Shown: positions 51,427 to 58,939 of the stretch, one piece after another
Layout of the letters: each line of letters opens with the position of its first letter
Numbering within the stretch: the stretch's first letter is position 1
Translations under genes and position numbers: made by a program
The notes under the pieces: model-generated
Seen by the model: the letters and a program-made list of their open reading frames with translations, nothing else
Database searches by the model: none
Told to the model about the DNA's origin: nothing
Origin: an uncultured Eubacteriales bacterium
GTDB lineage: Bacteria > Bacillota > Clostridia > Oscillospirales > Oscillospiraceae
Assembly (NCBI GenBank): GCA_934597725.1
Contig: CAKTSK010000012.1
Span: forward strand, 1 to 58,939
Length of the DNA: 58,939 nucleotides
Reading direction: 5' to 3'

Positions 51427-52350
51427 ATGACAGACGATCTCATTCAAACCAAGGGCCTTACCAAACGATACGGCGAACAGACCAGCGTGAACGACCTGGA
51501 TCTGCACGTCAAGCCGGGCCGCATCTATGGGCTGCTGGGCCGGAACGGCGCAGGAAAAACCACCACCATGCGGATGCTGCTGGGCCTGACCAGACCGACA
51601 GCCGGCACCGTGACCCTGTTCGGTCAGCCCCTGCGGGGGCGGGAAAAAAACCTTCTGCCCCGCATCGGCAGCCTGATCGAATCCCCGGGCTTCTATCCCA
51701 ACCTGACCGGCACCGAAAACCTGGCCGTCTTTGCGCGGCTGCGAAAGATCAAAGATCCCCGTGCCATCGAGACGGCGCTGGCCCTGGTCAACCTGCCCCA
51801 TCGGGACAAAAAGCTGTATGCCAAGTACTCTCTGGGCATGAAGCAGCGCCTGGCCATCGCCCTGGCGATCCTCCACGACCCGGAGCTGCTCATTCTGGAT
51901 GAGCCTATCAACGGCCTGGACCCCATCGGCATTGCAGAGGTCCGGGATTTCATCCGGGAACTGTGCCGCGCCCGAGGAAAGACCATCCTGCTTTCCAGCC
52001 ACATCCTCTCCGAGGTCGCGCTGCTGGCCGATGACATTGGGATCCTCGACAGGGGGGTCCTGTTGGAGGAGGCGAGTCTGGCGGACCTGGAGCGCCGCAG
52101 CCGGAAGGAACTGCGGTTTGTGGTCTCCGACGCCGCAGCTGCTGCGGAGATCCTCCGTCGTCAGCTCGGAGCCCAGGACATCTGTCTTTGCTCTGCCAAC
52201 ACCCTGACCCTCCCCGGCAGCGGGACAGACCCCGGTGCGGCAGTGACCGAGCTGGTCCGGGCGGGGCTGACCGTCACCGAGGTCCACCTGCACGAGGAGA
52301 CCCTGGAGGACCATTTCAAGCGCATCACAGGGGGTGAGGGGATTGCTTGA
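51427..52350 (+). CDS. ABC transporter ATP-binding protein (LanF/BcrA-like)
   Basis: A 307-residue ATPase: Walker A GRNGAGKTTT (near 37-46), Q-loop region LIESPGFYPNLTG, signature LGMKQRLAIA (in place of LSGGQ, usual in the LanF/BcrA group), Walker B LLILDEPINGLDP and the switch His in LLSSHILSEV. The C-terminal 90 residues are the short domain of this subfamily. It is the ATPase of an exporter with two separate permeases, the arrangement of LanFEG lantibiotic-immunity transporters. AAGGAGG at 51411-51417 is its ribosome site. Confidence 0.9.
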   Translation: MTDDLIQTKGLTKRYGEQTSVNDLDLHVKPGRIYGLLGRNGAGKTTTMRMLLGLTRPTAGTVTLFGQPLRGREKNLLPRIGSLIESPGFYPNLTGTENLAVFARLRKIKDPRAIETALALVNLPHRDKKLYAKYSLGMKQRLAIALAILHDPELLILDEPINGLDPIGIAEVRDFIRELCRARGKTILLSSHILSEVALLADDIGILDRGVLLEEASLADLERRSRKELRFVVSDAAAAAEILRRQLGAQDICLCSANTLTLPGSGTDPGAAVTELVRAGLTVTEVHLHEETLEDHFKRITGGEGIA

Positions 52351-53137
52351 CCTGCTGCGTTGTGAAGCCGCCAAGCTGCGGCGCAAGCCGCTCTTTGTGG
52401 GGGCGCTCTTTCTCTCGGCGCTGATGCCGCTGGCCTTCACCCTGCTGCTGTCGGACGCCCAGACCAGCGCGGCGGCCGTGGAGGACATGATGTCCAGTCT
52501 GTTTCAGTTCAGCGCCTATTTGCTCTTGCTGCCCGTGCTGGTGATCCTGGCCGCGCACCTGCTGTTTCTGGAACAGGACAACGACACCTTGAAGAACCTG
52601 CTGACCGTTCCCGTGGGCAGAGAGGCGCTGGTGGGCGCCAAGCTGCTGTTGCTGCTGGGGTTTTCCGTGCTGTTCATGGCGGTGGGGGCGCTGTGCGGCC
52701 TGGGCGTCCTGCTTTTGCAGGGCTGGGAGCCGGTGGGGTTCTGGCGGCTGTTCTGGGTCGGCATCGGAGAGGGCGTGATGATGTGGACCGGGGCGCTGCC
52801 CTGCATCCTGCTGGTCATCGCGCTGCGCGGGAGCAACATCGTTTCGGTGATCCTGACCTTCTTTTACACGACGGTCAATTACCTGCTTTCCACCAGCGAC
52901 CGCTTGCTGATGCAGCCCTTTGGCCTGAATCCCGGGTCGCTGCTGCCCGGCACCTTGTCGTTCCGCTGGCTCTATCCGTTTTATGATCTCAGCGATCCCA
53001 GCCCGGCTCTGGCCCAGCTGCTGGAGAAGCTGAGCCCCTATTTCCTCACCACCGGCCAGGCGTTTACGGTCGTTGTGTTGGAATCCCTGGTGTTTTTTGT
53101 GCTGATCGCCCTGGTCTACCGGCGGCGGTATGACTGA
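52334..53137 (+). CDS. ABC exporter permease, first (LanE/MutE-like)
   Basis: About 267 residues with six hydrophobic segments and the ABC-2 pattern: a cytosolic start (LRCEAAKLRRKPLF), a large first loop with a Gln/Glu-rich cytosolic turn (FLEQDNDTLKNLLTVPV), then four more helices. The DTLKNLLTVPVGR segment is shared with the next permease (DTWKNLLTVPVSL), which shows that the two are paralogues. GTG 52334 overlaps the ATPase gene; TTG 52343 is an alternative start. It acts with its twin and the ATPase. Confidence 0.85.
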   Translation: MRGLLDLLRCEAAKLRRKPLFVGALFLSALMPLAFTLLLSDAQTSAAAVEDMMSSLFQFSAYLLLLPVLVILAAHLLFLEQDNDTLKNLLTVPVGREALVGAKLLLLLGFSVLFMAVGALCGLGVLLLQGWEPVGFWRLFWVGIGEGVMMWTGALPCILLVIALRGSNIVSVILTFFYTTVNYLLSTSDRLLMQPFGLNPGSLLPGTLSFRWLYPFYDLSDPSPALAQLLEKLSPYFLTTGQAFTVVVLESLVFFVLIALVYRRRYD

Positions 53138-53150
53138 AGGAGGCGATACT

Positions 53151-53957
53151 ATGTGGATGATCCTGCAAAGTGAATGGCAGAAGCTCCGCCGCTGCCAGAT
53201 CCTTTTGGTGGGGATCGTGGCTCTGGCGCTGTGCCCTGTGGTGCAGTATGGCAGCCAACTGATCGTAGAACCGGCCTACCGGGTCGCAGCGTACAGCTTT
53301 GCGGACCTGTTTGCCAACGTGGCCTGGGGAAACACCCAGCTGTTTCTGCCCATCTCGCTGGTGATGATCGGCGGCTGGCTGATCGACCGGGAGCGGAGCA
53401 GCGACACCTGGAAAAATCTCCTGACGGTGCCGGTCTCTCTGTCCCGGCTGCTGAGCGCCAAGCTGTTGGTGACTGCTGTGCTGGCGCTGCTGTTTGGGCT
53501 GTACAGCGTTTGCGTCACCCTTCTGACCGGCTCTCTGGTGGGTCTGCCTGGGCTGTCTGCCGCGCTGGTGCTGCGCGGCGGCGGGCAGATCGTGGGGGCG
53601 GCGATGACCACCTACGTGGTCTGTATGCCGCTGATCCTGGTGTTCGGACGGCTGCGCGGGGCATATCTCGGCGGGTCGATCCTCTCCTTCTTTTTGGGCT
53701 ATAGTATGCTCTTTTTCAAGAGCGGGGTCCTGCTCAGCGCCTATCCTTTTTCTGCCGCCCTGCTCCTGGCGGGGTTTGACATGGCCCAATATAACGGGGC
53801 GACGACACCGCCCGACCTGCTGCTGTCCGGGGTGGGGCTGGGGAGCATGGTCCTGCTGACGGTTCTGTTGCTGGCTGTCTCGGGAAGGAAACCTCTGGAT
53901 GCCCCCCAAAAGAAGATGGCTCAGCGCGGCCGTTCCCGGGGACGCCGCAGAAGATAG
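53151..53957 (+). CDS. ABC exporter permease, second (LanG/MutG-like)
   Basis: A 268-residue, six-helix permease paralogous to the preceding one (shared KNLLTVPV segment after a short cytosolic loop). ATG 53151 was chosen because GAAGGAGG at 53136-53143 is well placed; an ATG at 53130 lies inside the end of the previous gene. The basic C-terminus (RGRSRGRRRR) is unusual. Two unlike permeases with one ATPase are typical of LanFEG self-protection transporters. Confidence 0.85.
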   Translation: MWMILQSEWQKLRRCQILLVGIVALALCPVVQYGSQLIVEPAYRVAAYSFADLFANVAWGNTQLFLPISLVMIGGWLIDRERSSDTWKNLLTVPVSLSRLLSAKLLVTAVLALLFGLYSVCVTLLTGSLVGLPGLSAALVLRGGGQIVGAAMTTYVVCMPLILVFGRLRGAYLGGSILSFFLGYSMLFFKSGVLLSAYPFSAALLLAGFDMAQYNGATTPPDLLLSGVGLGSMVLLTVLLLAVSGRKPLDAPQKKMAQRGRSRGRRRR

Positions 53958-53970
53958 GAGGGATTTCCTC

Positions 53971-54432
53971 ATGAAGAGAATGATTTGTCTCCTTGGCCTG
54001 CTGGCCGTGCTGTGCCTGGCGCTGCCCGGATGCAGCAAGGACAAGATCCTGGAAGAGTATGACAGCCTGCTCCAGACTGCCGGCGCATTGGCCCTGACAA
54101 ACGACAGCAGCCTGACCGGAACCAGGACCATGGGGGAGACGCCCTATACCGGCACCTACCGGGCAGACTATCAGGCTTGTACCAAGACAGAGTGTTTGTT
54201 TGGCGGGACCGGCTTATCTCCCGCAGAAGGGGACACGGTCTCCCTCACCTGTACCATCGCCGGAACAGCGGGGCAGGCCCAGCTGTACTGGGTCACCGGC
54301 AACGGGGAGGCGGTCCCGCTTCTGGAAGGGAACGGCGTCTGTCAGGAGACGATTCGGTTTCCTGCCGCCAGCAACTACCTCAGCGTGGCCTGCCAGGACT
54401 GTACCGGGGAGATCACCTTGGCCTTGGAATGA
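53971..54432 (+). CDS. Lipoprotein of the ABC exporter operon
   Basis: A 153-residue exported lipoprotein with lipobox ALPGC (Cys near 21). The mature part is small, beta-rich and holds four further cysteines that could pair. It has no recognised family. It is the last gene of the operon, 13 bases after the second permease, with GGAGGG as ribosome site and a strong terminator behind. LanI-type immunity lipoproteins occupy the same place in lantibiotic clusters, but no sequence link can be shown here. Confidence 0.75.
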   Translation: MKRMICLLGLLAVLCLALPGCSKDKILEEYDSLLQTAGALALTNDSSLTGTRTMGETPYTGTYRADYQACTKTECLFGGTGLSPAEGDTVSLTCTIAGTAGQAQLYWVTGNGEAVPLLEGNGVCQETIRFPAASNYLSVACQDCTGEITLALE

Positions 54433-54441
54433 TCGGGTCTG

Positions 54442-54496
54442 AAAACAGCGGCAGACAGCGGCGGGAGCCTTCCCGTCCGCTGTCTGCCGCTGTTTT
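54442..54496 (+). terminator. Terminator of the ABC exporter operon
   Basis: A stem of about 20 pairs (54442-54461 with 54477-54496) flanked by AAAA and TTTT. It is likely to work in both directions. Confidence 0.9.
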
Positions 54497-54516
54497 GGGG
54501 CAAGCTGTGCAGGATG

Positions 54517-54547
54517 TGTTGTAAAATGCTGTAAAGTGTTGTATCCT
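54517..54547 (+). promoter_or_regulatory. Promoter with three 10-base repeats before the hybrid kinase
   Basis: TGTTGTAAAA, TGCTGTAAAG and TGTTGTATCC follow each other without a gap (54517-54546). They contain the promoter itself: TTGTAA (54519-54524), a 17-base spacer and TATCCT (54542-54547). A protein bound to these repeats would cover the polymerase site. The promoter is good; the operator role is inference. Confidence 0.5.
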
Positions 54548-54582
54548 AATAGATAAGTACGCGCAGAAAGAAGAGAGAGACT

Positions 54583-57085
54583 ATGAGAAAAAATCGAAAA
54601 CAAATGCGTGGCCGGACCTTTCGCGTGGCCAGCGTCGTGACGGCGGTGTTTGTCCTTCTGTTGGTCCTGAGCTTTTATATGGCCCAGCGCGTACTGCTGC
54701 GCAATGCCCAGGAGCTGGGCAGTGAGCTGGCCAACCGCTATGCCTAGGAAGAGATGTCCAGCATCGAAACAGCCCAGGATCTTCTGGCCATGGGGGACAA
54801 CTTTCTGGAGGCGCAGATGCGGTCCGACACCAGCCAGGAGGATGTGGCCCAATGGGCCCAGTCCTTTTTTCAAACCATTGAAACGGTGGCGGAGAATCAG
54901 TCCGTTGTCCCCCAGGCTGTTGTCCGGGGCACGATGATCGATGCCGACAGCCGCCACCCGGCCACCCAGGAGGAGCTGGACCAGCTGCCCTGGTACCGGC
55001 AGGCGGTGGAGCAGGCCGGCCAGATCATCCATACCGATGCCTACCAGCACCCGGAGACCGATCAGTGGGTCATCACCATTGCCAAGGCCGACCAAGAGGC
55101 CAGCTACGTTCTTGCGCTGGACCTGTACCTGGAAAAGATCTCCCGGGAGACCCTGACCGACGCGCTGCCCAAGGGAAGCTTTTATTATCTGTGCGACACC
55201 AAAGGCACCCTGCTCTATGTCAAACCCAGCAAAGAGGTACCCTATCAGGCGTTGCAGGAATACATCAAAACGCTGTACCAGCAGATCCAGGACGGCAGCC
55301 TGGACGGCGCGCAGGAATACACCTATGACTGACATGACGGGGACCAAGCAGGCGGTGTATTTCACCCTGGCGGACAACGGCTGGCTCTCGGTCATTACCA
55401 TTCCCTACGCGGCCTTCTTCGGGGATCTTCAACGGTACTTTTACCTGATCATGGCCCTCTGCGCCGGGGTCCTGTTCATTCTGCTGTTCATGAGTCTGCG
55501 GGAACGCCGCCTGCAAAAGGGCATGGCCCGGGTCCGGGAAACGGTGTCCGCTTTGGGGAACCAATATTTCGCGATCTATCGGGTCAACTGGTCCCGCGGC
55601 ACATACGAGAGCGTCAAAAGCTCGGATTACATTCAGCAGCGCCTGCCAGAAAAGGGGTCCTATGAACAGCTTCTGAATATCCTTGGCGAGGTCATCGAAC
55701 AGGATACGTTTTCCCACTTCAGGGCCAACTTTTCCCTGGAAAACATCCGCCGGCTGGTGGAGGAGAAGGTCTCCAACTTCGGCGGAGATTTCCGCCGTCT
55801 GTTCGGCCAGGAATACCGGTGGGTCAATGTGCGCCTGCTGTTCGACTCGGCCCTGCAGCCGAACGAAGCCATTCTGTGTTTCCGCCAGGTGGACCGGGAA
55901 AAATTGCAGCAGATCCAGCAGATGCAGGCGCTGGAACGGGCCTTGGACCGGGCCAAGGAGAGCGAAGCCACCCAGGAGCGCTTCTTCTCCCAGATGAGCC
56001 ACGACATGCGCACCCCCCTCAACGTGGTCAGCGGCACGGTGCAGCTGGCCAAGCAGCGCAGCGGGGAAGGCAAGGACCTGATGCCCTATCTGGACAAGAT
56101 CCAGATCGCCACAGAGCAGCTGCTGGCCCTGATCAACGACATCCTGGAGATCTCCCGCATGAAAAAGACGGGCCTGCAGCTGAAACCCGTGCGCTGCAAC
56201 CTGGAGGAGACCATCCGAGAAGGCCTGTCGGTGTTCCAGACGCAGGCGGAGATGCAGAAAAAGAGCCTGTCTCTTACCCTCTCTCTGACCCAGCCCCAGG
56301 TCATCGTGGATGCCTTCCGTCTGCAGCAGGTGCTGAACAACCTGGTCTCCAACGCATTGAAGTTTACCGAGGCCGGCGACGAGATCCGCGTGTCGGTCTC
56401 CCAAAGCCGCAGCGTCTGCAAGATGACGGTGCAGGACACCGGAATGGGGATCTCGGAAGAGTTTCTTCCTCACCTGTTTACCCCCTACGCCAGAGAGTCC
56501 CGGTTTGAGGGGGACAGCGTGCCGGGAACGGGGCTGGGGCTGTCCATCGCGCAGGAGATCCTCACCTGTATGGGCGGGCAGATCCAGGTGGAGAGCAAGT
56601 CTGGGCAGGGGACCACGTTCACCACGACCATTCCCATGGAACCAGCTCCCGACAGCCCCGACACCCCGGCCGAGGAGGAGGACGACACCCTGCTGGAGGT
56701 CCTTCGGGACAAGCATCTGCTGCTGGCAGAGGACTTTGAGATGAATCTGGAGGTCGCCACCGCGCTTCTGACCCTTTGCGGCGCCACGGTGACCCAGGCC
56801 AGAAACGGCAAAGAGGCGGTGGAGCTGTTCCAGGCCTCCCCGCCCGGGACCTTCGACGGGGTCCTCATGGACATGAACATGCCTGTGATGGATGGCTGTG
56901 CGGCGGCAGCGGCCATTCGCGCTCTGGACCGGCCGGATGCTGCCACCCTGCCGATCCTGGCCGTGACAGCCAACACCTTTGCGGAGGATGCGGCAGCCGC
57001 CGCCCGGGCGGGCATGAACGCGCACATCCCCAAGCCCATTGACATGCGGCAGTTGGCCCGCGCCTTGAAGCAGTGCGATACATAA
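54583..57085 (+). pseudogene. Hybrid sensor histidine kinase, disrupted by an amber codon and a 4-bp duplication
   Basis: Read through its two lesions this is one protein of about 830 residues: membrane helix, extracellular Cache-like sensor, second helix (YFYLIMALCAGVLFILL), coiled linker, HisKA (SHDMRTPLN), HATPase (NNLVSNALKF, DTGMGIS, GTGLGLS) and a receiver domain (MDMNMPVMDG, Lys in IPKP). An in-frame TAG lies at 54745-54747, just after the first helix. At 55326-55333 a tandem TGACTGAC shifts the frame; removing one TGAC rejoins the reading as TYDMTGTKQ. The kinase half alone is open from ATG 55325 to 57085 and could still be made, without its sensor. It faces the Hpt/response-regulator pair, its probable phosphorelay partners. 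Confidence 0.85.
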
Positions 57086-57089
57086 CAAC

Positions 57090-57139
57090 GATCCCCCCAA
57101 AGGCTGCCGCCGGATCGGCGGAAGTCTTTGGGGGGAATC
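57090..57139. terminator. Bidirectional terminator between the hybrid kinase and the HD-GYP regulator
   Basis: A long stem built on CCCCCCAAAG and CTTTGGGGGG with further pairing inside (57090-57139). It separates the two convergent genes. Confidence 0.8.
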
Positions 57140-57158
57140 TTATGCTGTGGAAGGGATC

Positions 57159-58271
57159 TTACACCGTGCGCAGAGCTGCGGCCAGGGCCGCGCTGTCATC
57201 CTCAAACAGATAGGCCATCCGACGGGTGATCACCGTGCCGGCCTCGTTCTGGAGCGCGCGGAACATTCGCTCAAAGCGGTCGGAACAGCCCTGGTGATAA
57301 TGCAGATACTGCTGGACCTGCAGGGCAGTGTGGACCAGCTGCGCGCTGAGGGGGATATGGTTGCCGTCTCCCCGGGCGGGATAGCCTGTGCCGTCGGCGT
57401 TTTTGTGGTGCCACAGGGCGATCTCGCTGGCATAGCGGAACAGGGGCTGGCGCTTTTCCTCGCCGGCAAACAGCTGCTGCCCCAGTGTGGTGTGCTGATA
57501 GTAGTCCTCCATGGTCTCCTCGGTTCGTTCCTGGGCCTCTGCTTTTTCCAACAGGGCATCGGGAAGGCCAAGCAGGCCAATGTCACAGAACATCGCCGCC
57601 ATGCCGATCAATTCGGCGCTTTCCTCGGTCAGGTCTCCGTCCGGATGCTGCCGGACATAACTCTGGGCCAGGATCGTTGTGATGGCGCACAGCTGCCGGG
57701 CCTCCTCCATGTCCAGCACAGGACGAAGGCGGCAAAGCCCCGCCAGTTTTTCGCTCCACCGGCGGCAGAGAAGCCGGGCGTGCGGCAAGCTGAGCGGCTC
57801 AGGAAACAGAGCCTCGTCTCCGGCGCCGTCTTCGGCGGACTCTTCCGGGAGCGTTTCCTCCTCCGGGTGGTCCAGAATGGTGGTCTCCGGCGGCCAGGAC
57901 GCCCGGATCACAGTACACACCCGTTCCTGAACGGTGTGAGGATCGACCGGCTTGACCAGAAAATCCACAGCGCCCCCCTCTACGCTGGCCCGGACATCCT
58001 TCTCGTTGGCGTCGGTGGTGATGAGGATCACCGGCACCTCCGCCGTGTCCAAGTGTCCCTGGAGCTGATGGAGAACGGTAAAGCCCGCCCCCCGGCGTTC
58101 CAGGCAGATGTCCAGCAGGATCGCACACACGCGCTCATGATTCTTACGCAGGAAGGAGAGGGCCCGCCGGGGATCTGAACTGCACTCCACCCGGAAGAGG
58201 TGCTTGAAGATCTCGTTCAGAATGGCCAGGTCCAACTCGGAGTCGTCAATTACAAGTAACGTATCTCGCAT
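57159..58271 (-). CDS. Response regulator with degenerate HD-GYP domain
   Basis: A 370-residue protein. The receiver domain (1-125) has VIDDSELD, the phosphorylation site LLDICLERRG (Asp near 54) and LVKPVD. An acidic linker leads to an HD-GYP-type domain (about 170-345). The GYP half is kept as HHKNADGTGYPARGDG, but the HD motif itself is replaced by CDIGL (family HDIGK). Metal binding and c-di-GMP hydrolysis are therefore doubtful; it may bind rather than cleave. Its start codon overlaps the stop of the Hpt gene, so the two are translated together. Confidence 0.82.
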   Translation of the reverse strand: MRDTLLVIDDSELDLAILNEIFKHLFRVECSSDPRRALSFLRKNHERVCAILLDICLERRGAGFTVLHQLQGHLDTAEVPVILITTDANEKDVRASVEGGAVDFLVKPVDPHTVQERVCTVIRASWPPETTILDHPEEETLPEESAEDGAGDEALFPEPLSLPHARLLCRRWSEKLAGLCRLRPVLDMEEARQLCAITTILAQSYVRQHPDGDLTEESAELIGMAAMFCDIGLLGLPDALLEKAEAQERTEETMEDYYQHTTLGQQLFAGEEKRQPLFRYASEIALWHHKNADGTGYPARGDGNHIPLSAQLVHTALQVQQYLHYHQGCSDRFERMFRALQNEAGTVITRRMAYLFEDDSAALAAALRTV

Positions 58272-58657
58272 TATGGTTCCTCTTTCTCCGTCAAATACTG
58301 GGTGATGAATTCTGCCAATGCCTCGCTTTCCGCCTCTGCCTCACGGGTGAGCGCGGTCAGCTTTTTCCGGTTCTGAAACTTGGAGACCCGAAACTCTACC
58401 AGGATCGCCTGGGCGCAGTCGTAGATGGGTTCCAGGCTCAGGTTGCCGGCCATGCCTTTCAAATTGTGAACACCCATATAAAACTCATCTTCGTCCTCCA
58501 CCTCTAACCCATGCCGGATCTGATCGAACTTCAGTTTCTCGGGCAGGCGGCTCACGAAGGAGAGAAACAACTCTTCATTTCCCATAAATCGTGCCAGGGC
58601 CTCGGTGGTATTCGCGCCTTTGTGATGCAGCTGCGTCAAAAATGTCTCTCTTGTCAT
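58271..58657 (-). CDS. Histidine phosphotransfer (Hpt) protein
   Basis: A 128-residue, all-helical protein with the Hpt signature VHNLKGMAGNL, phospho-accepting His at about residue 64. It would pass phosphate between the receiver of a hybrid kinase and the receiver of the adjacent HD-GYP regulator. ATG 58657 is preceded by AGGAGGAGG on the minus strand. It is the first gene of a two-gene unit with its own promoter. Confidence 0.88.
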   Translation of the reverse strand: MTRETFLTQLHHKGANTTEALARFMGNEELFLSFVSRLPEKLKFDQIRHGLEVEDEDEFYMGVHNLKGMAGNLSLEPIYDCAQAILVEFRVSKFQNRKKLTALTREAEAESEALAEFITQYLTEKEEP

Positions 58658-58733
58658 AGAGACCTCCTCCTAAACGAACACAAATGGTATCTGGCGCCGC
58701 GACAGGCCATATATCTTGTGTCTCTTTTTCTTT

Positions 58734-58762
58734 ATAGTAACATAGTTTTTCGTTCATTTCAA
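58734..58762 (-). promoter_or_regulatory. Promoter of the Hpt-HD-GYP operon
   Basis: On the minus strand, TTGAAA (58757-58762), a 17-base spacer and TACTAT (58734-58739), about 77 bases before the Hpt start. The last 177 bases of the window (58763-58939) hold no supported gene. Confidence 0.7.
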
Positions 58763-58939
58763 TTTTGAATGTTATGTCTTTGGTGAAACTGACGAAAAAA
58801 TTTTGAGATTTCTTTCTGCGCTCTGCACATGCCGGGAGCACCTGGCCGCAGATGACGGCAATTGTAGGTTTGTCAATGATGTGTTACACATTATGGAAAG
58901 CAAATAAGACCTGTTTCGGGGAGCGCCAAGCCAGTGGAC

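Noticed and set aside
54745..54747. TAG read as pyrrolysine or by suppression
   Set aside because: Nothing in the window suggests a pyrrolysine system, kinases are not known Pyl proteins, and the same gene carries a second, unrelated frameshift. Decay is simpler.
58763..58939. A riboswitch-like or coding element at the right edge
   Set aside because: The stretch is A+T-rich with no convincing conserved core, no ribosome site and no frame of useful length before the window ends.

Overview
The window looks like the chromosome of a GC-rich, Gram-positive anaerobe of the class Clostridia, most likely an Oscillospiraceae gut bacterium (Flavonifractor/Pseudoflavonifractor-like). This is inferred from the V-type ATPase operon in place of any visible F-type one, the SLH-domain surface proteins, a SpoIID-like sporulation protein, a LytTR-PAS regulator, strong Shine-Dalgarno sites and the style of the proteins. 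No database search was possible, so the species is not fixed. Almost every gene has a long antisense or out-of-frame shadow because of the high GC.

Layout. (1) 143-11279: a tightly spaced eight-gene plus-strand operon: VTC-domain protein, DUF4956 membrane protein, CotH-type kinase, membrane-anchored glycoside-hydrolase-like protein, membrane-anchored HEAT-repeat protein, processive GT2 glycosyltransferase, then a c-di-GMP phosphodiesterase and a diguanylate cyclase. It reads as an exopolysaccharide synthesis locus with its own c-di-GMP control. (2) 11312-18275: a LytTR-PAS regulator, a 1264-residue SLH surface protein, and a rearranged patch. The patch holds an IS110 transposase cut off exactly where a perfect 289-bp copy of the surface gene's 5' end begins, then a decayed SLH end and a tRNA-Ala(CGC). 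(3) 18460-31180: housekeeping and accessory genes: GIY-YIG protein, acyl-ACP thioesterase, YgjP-like metallopeptidase, SLH-L,D-transpeptidase, a minus-strand trio with SpoIID-like and peptidoglycan-binding domains, an MBL hydrolase, a YARHG lipoprotein, and a DUF6320/acyltransferase/esterase group. (4) 31724-40921: a complete V-type ATPase operon in the order G-I-K-K-E-C-F-A-B-D, with two full-length K subunits that keep Na+-ligand residues.

(5) 41094-49086: an FkbM methyltransferase, then a strong promoter driving three overlapping genes: a 1564-residue protein combining HD, helical repeats, NMNAT-like, GNAT-like and phosphoribosyltransferase-like regions; an LDH/MDH-like dehydrogenase; and a flavodoxin-like protein. 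This is the best candidate here for an undescribed system. (6) 49175-54432: a histidine kinase and response regulator divergent from an ABC exporter with two permeases and a lipoprotein, with helically phased repeats between them, as in bacteriocin or peptide-antibiotic resistance modules. (7) 54583-58657: a hybrid histidine kinase broken by an amber codon and a 4-bp duplication, convergent with an Hpt protein and a response regulator carrying a degenerate HD-GYP domain.

Signalling by c-di-GMP and phosphorelay is the common thread of the two ends. The centre is bioenergetic and cell-surface material.
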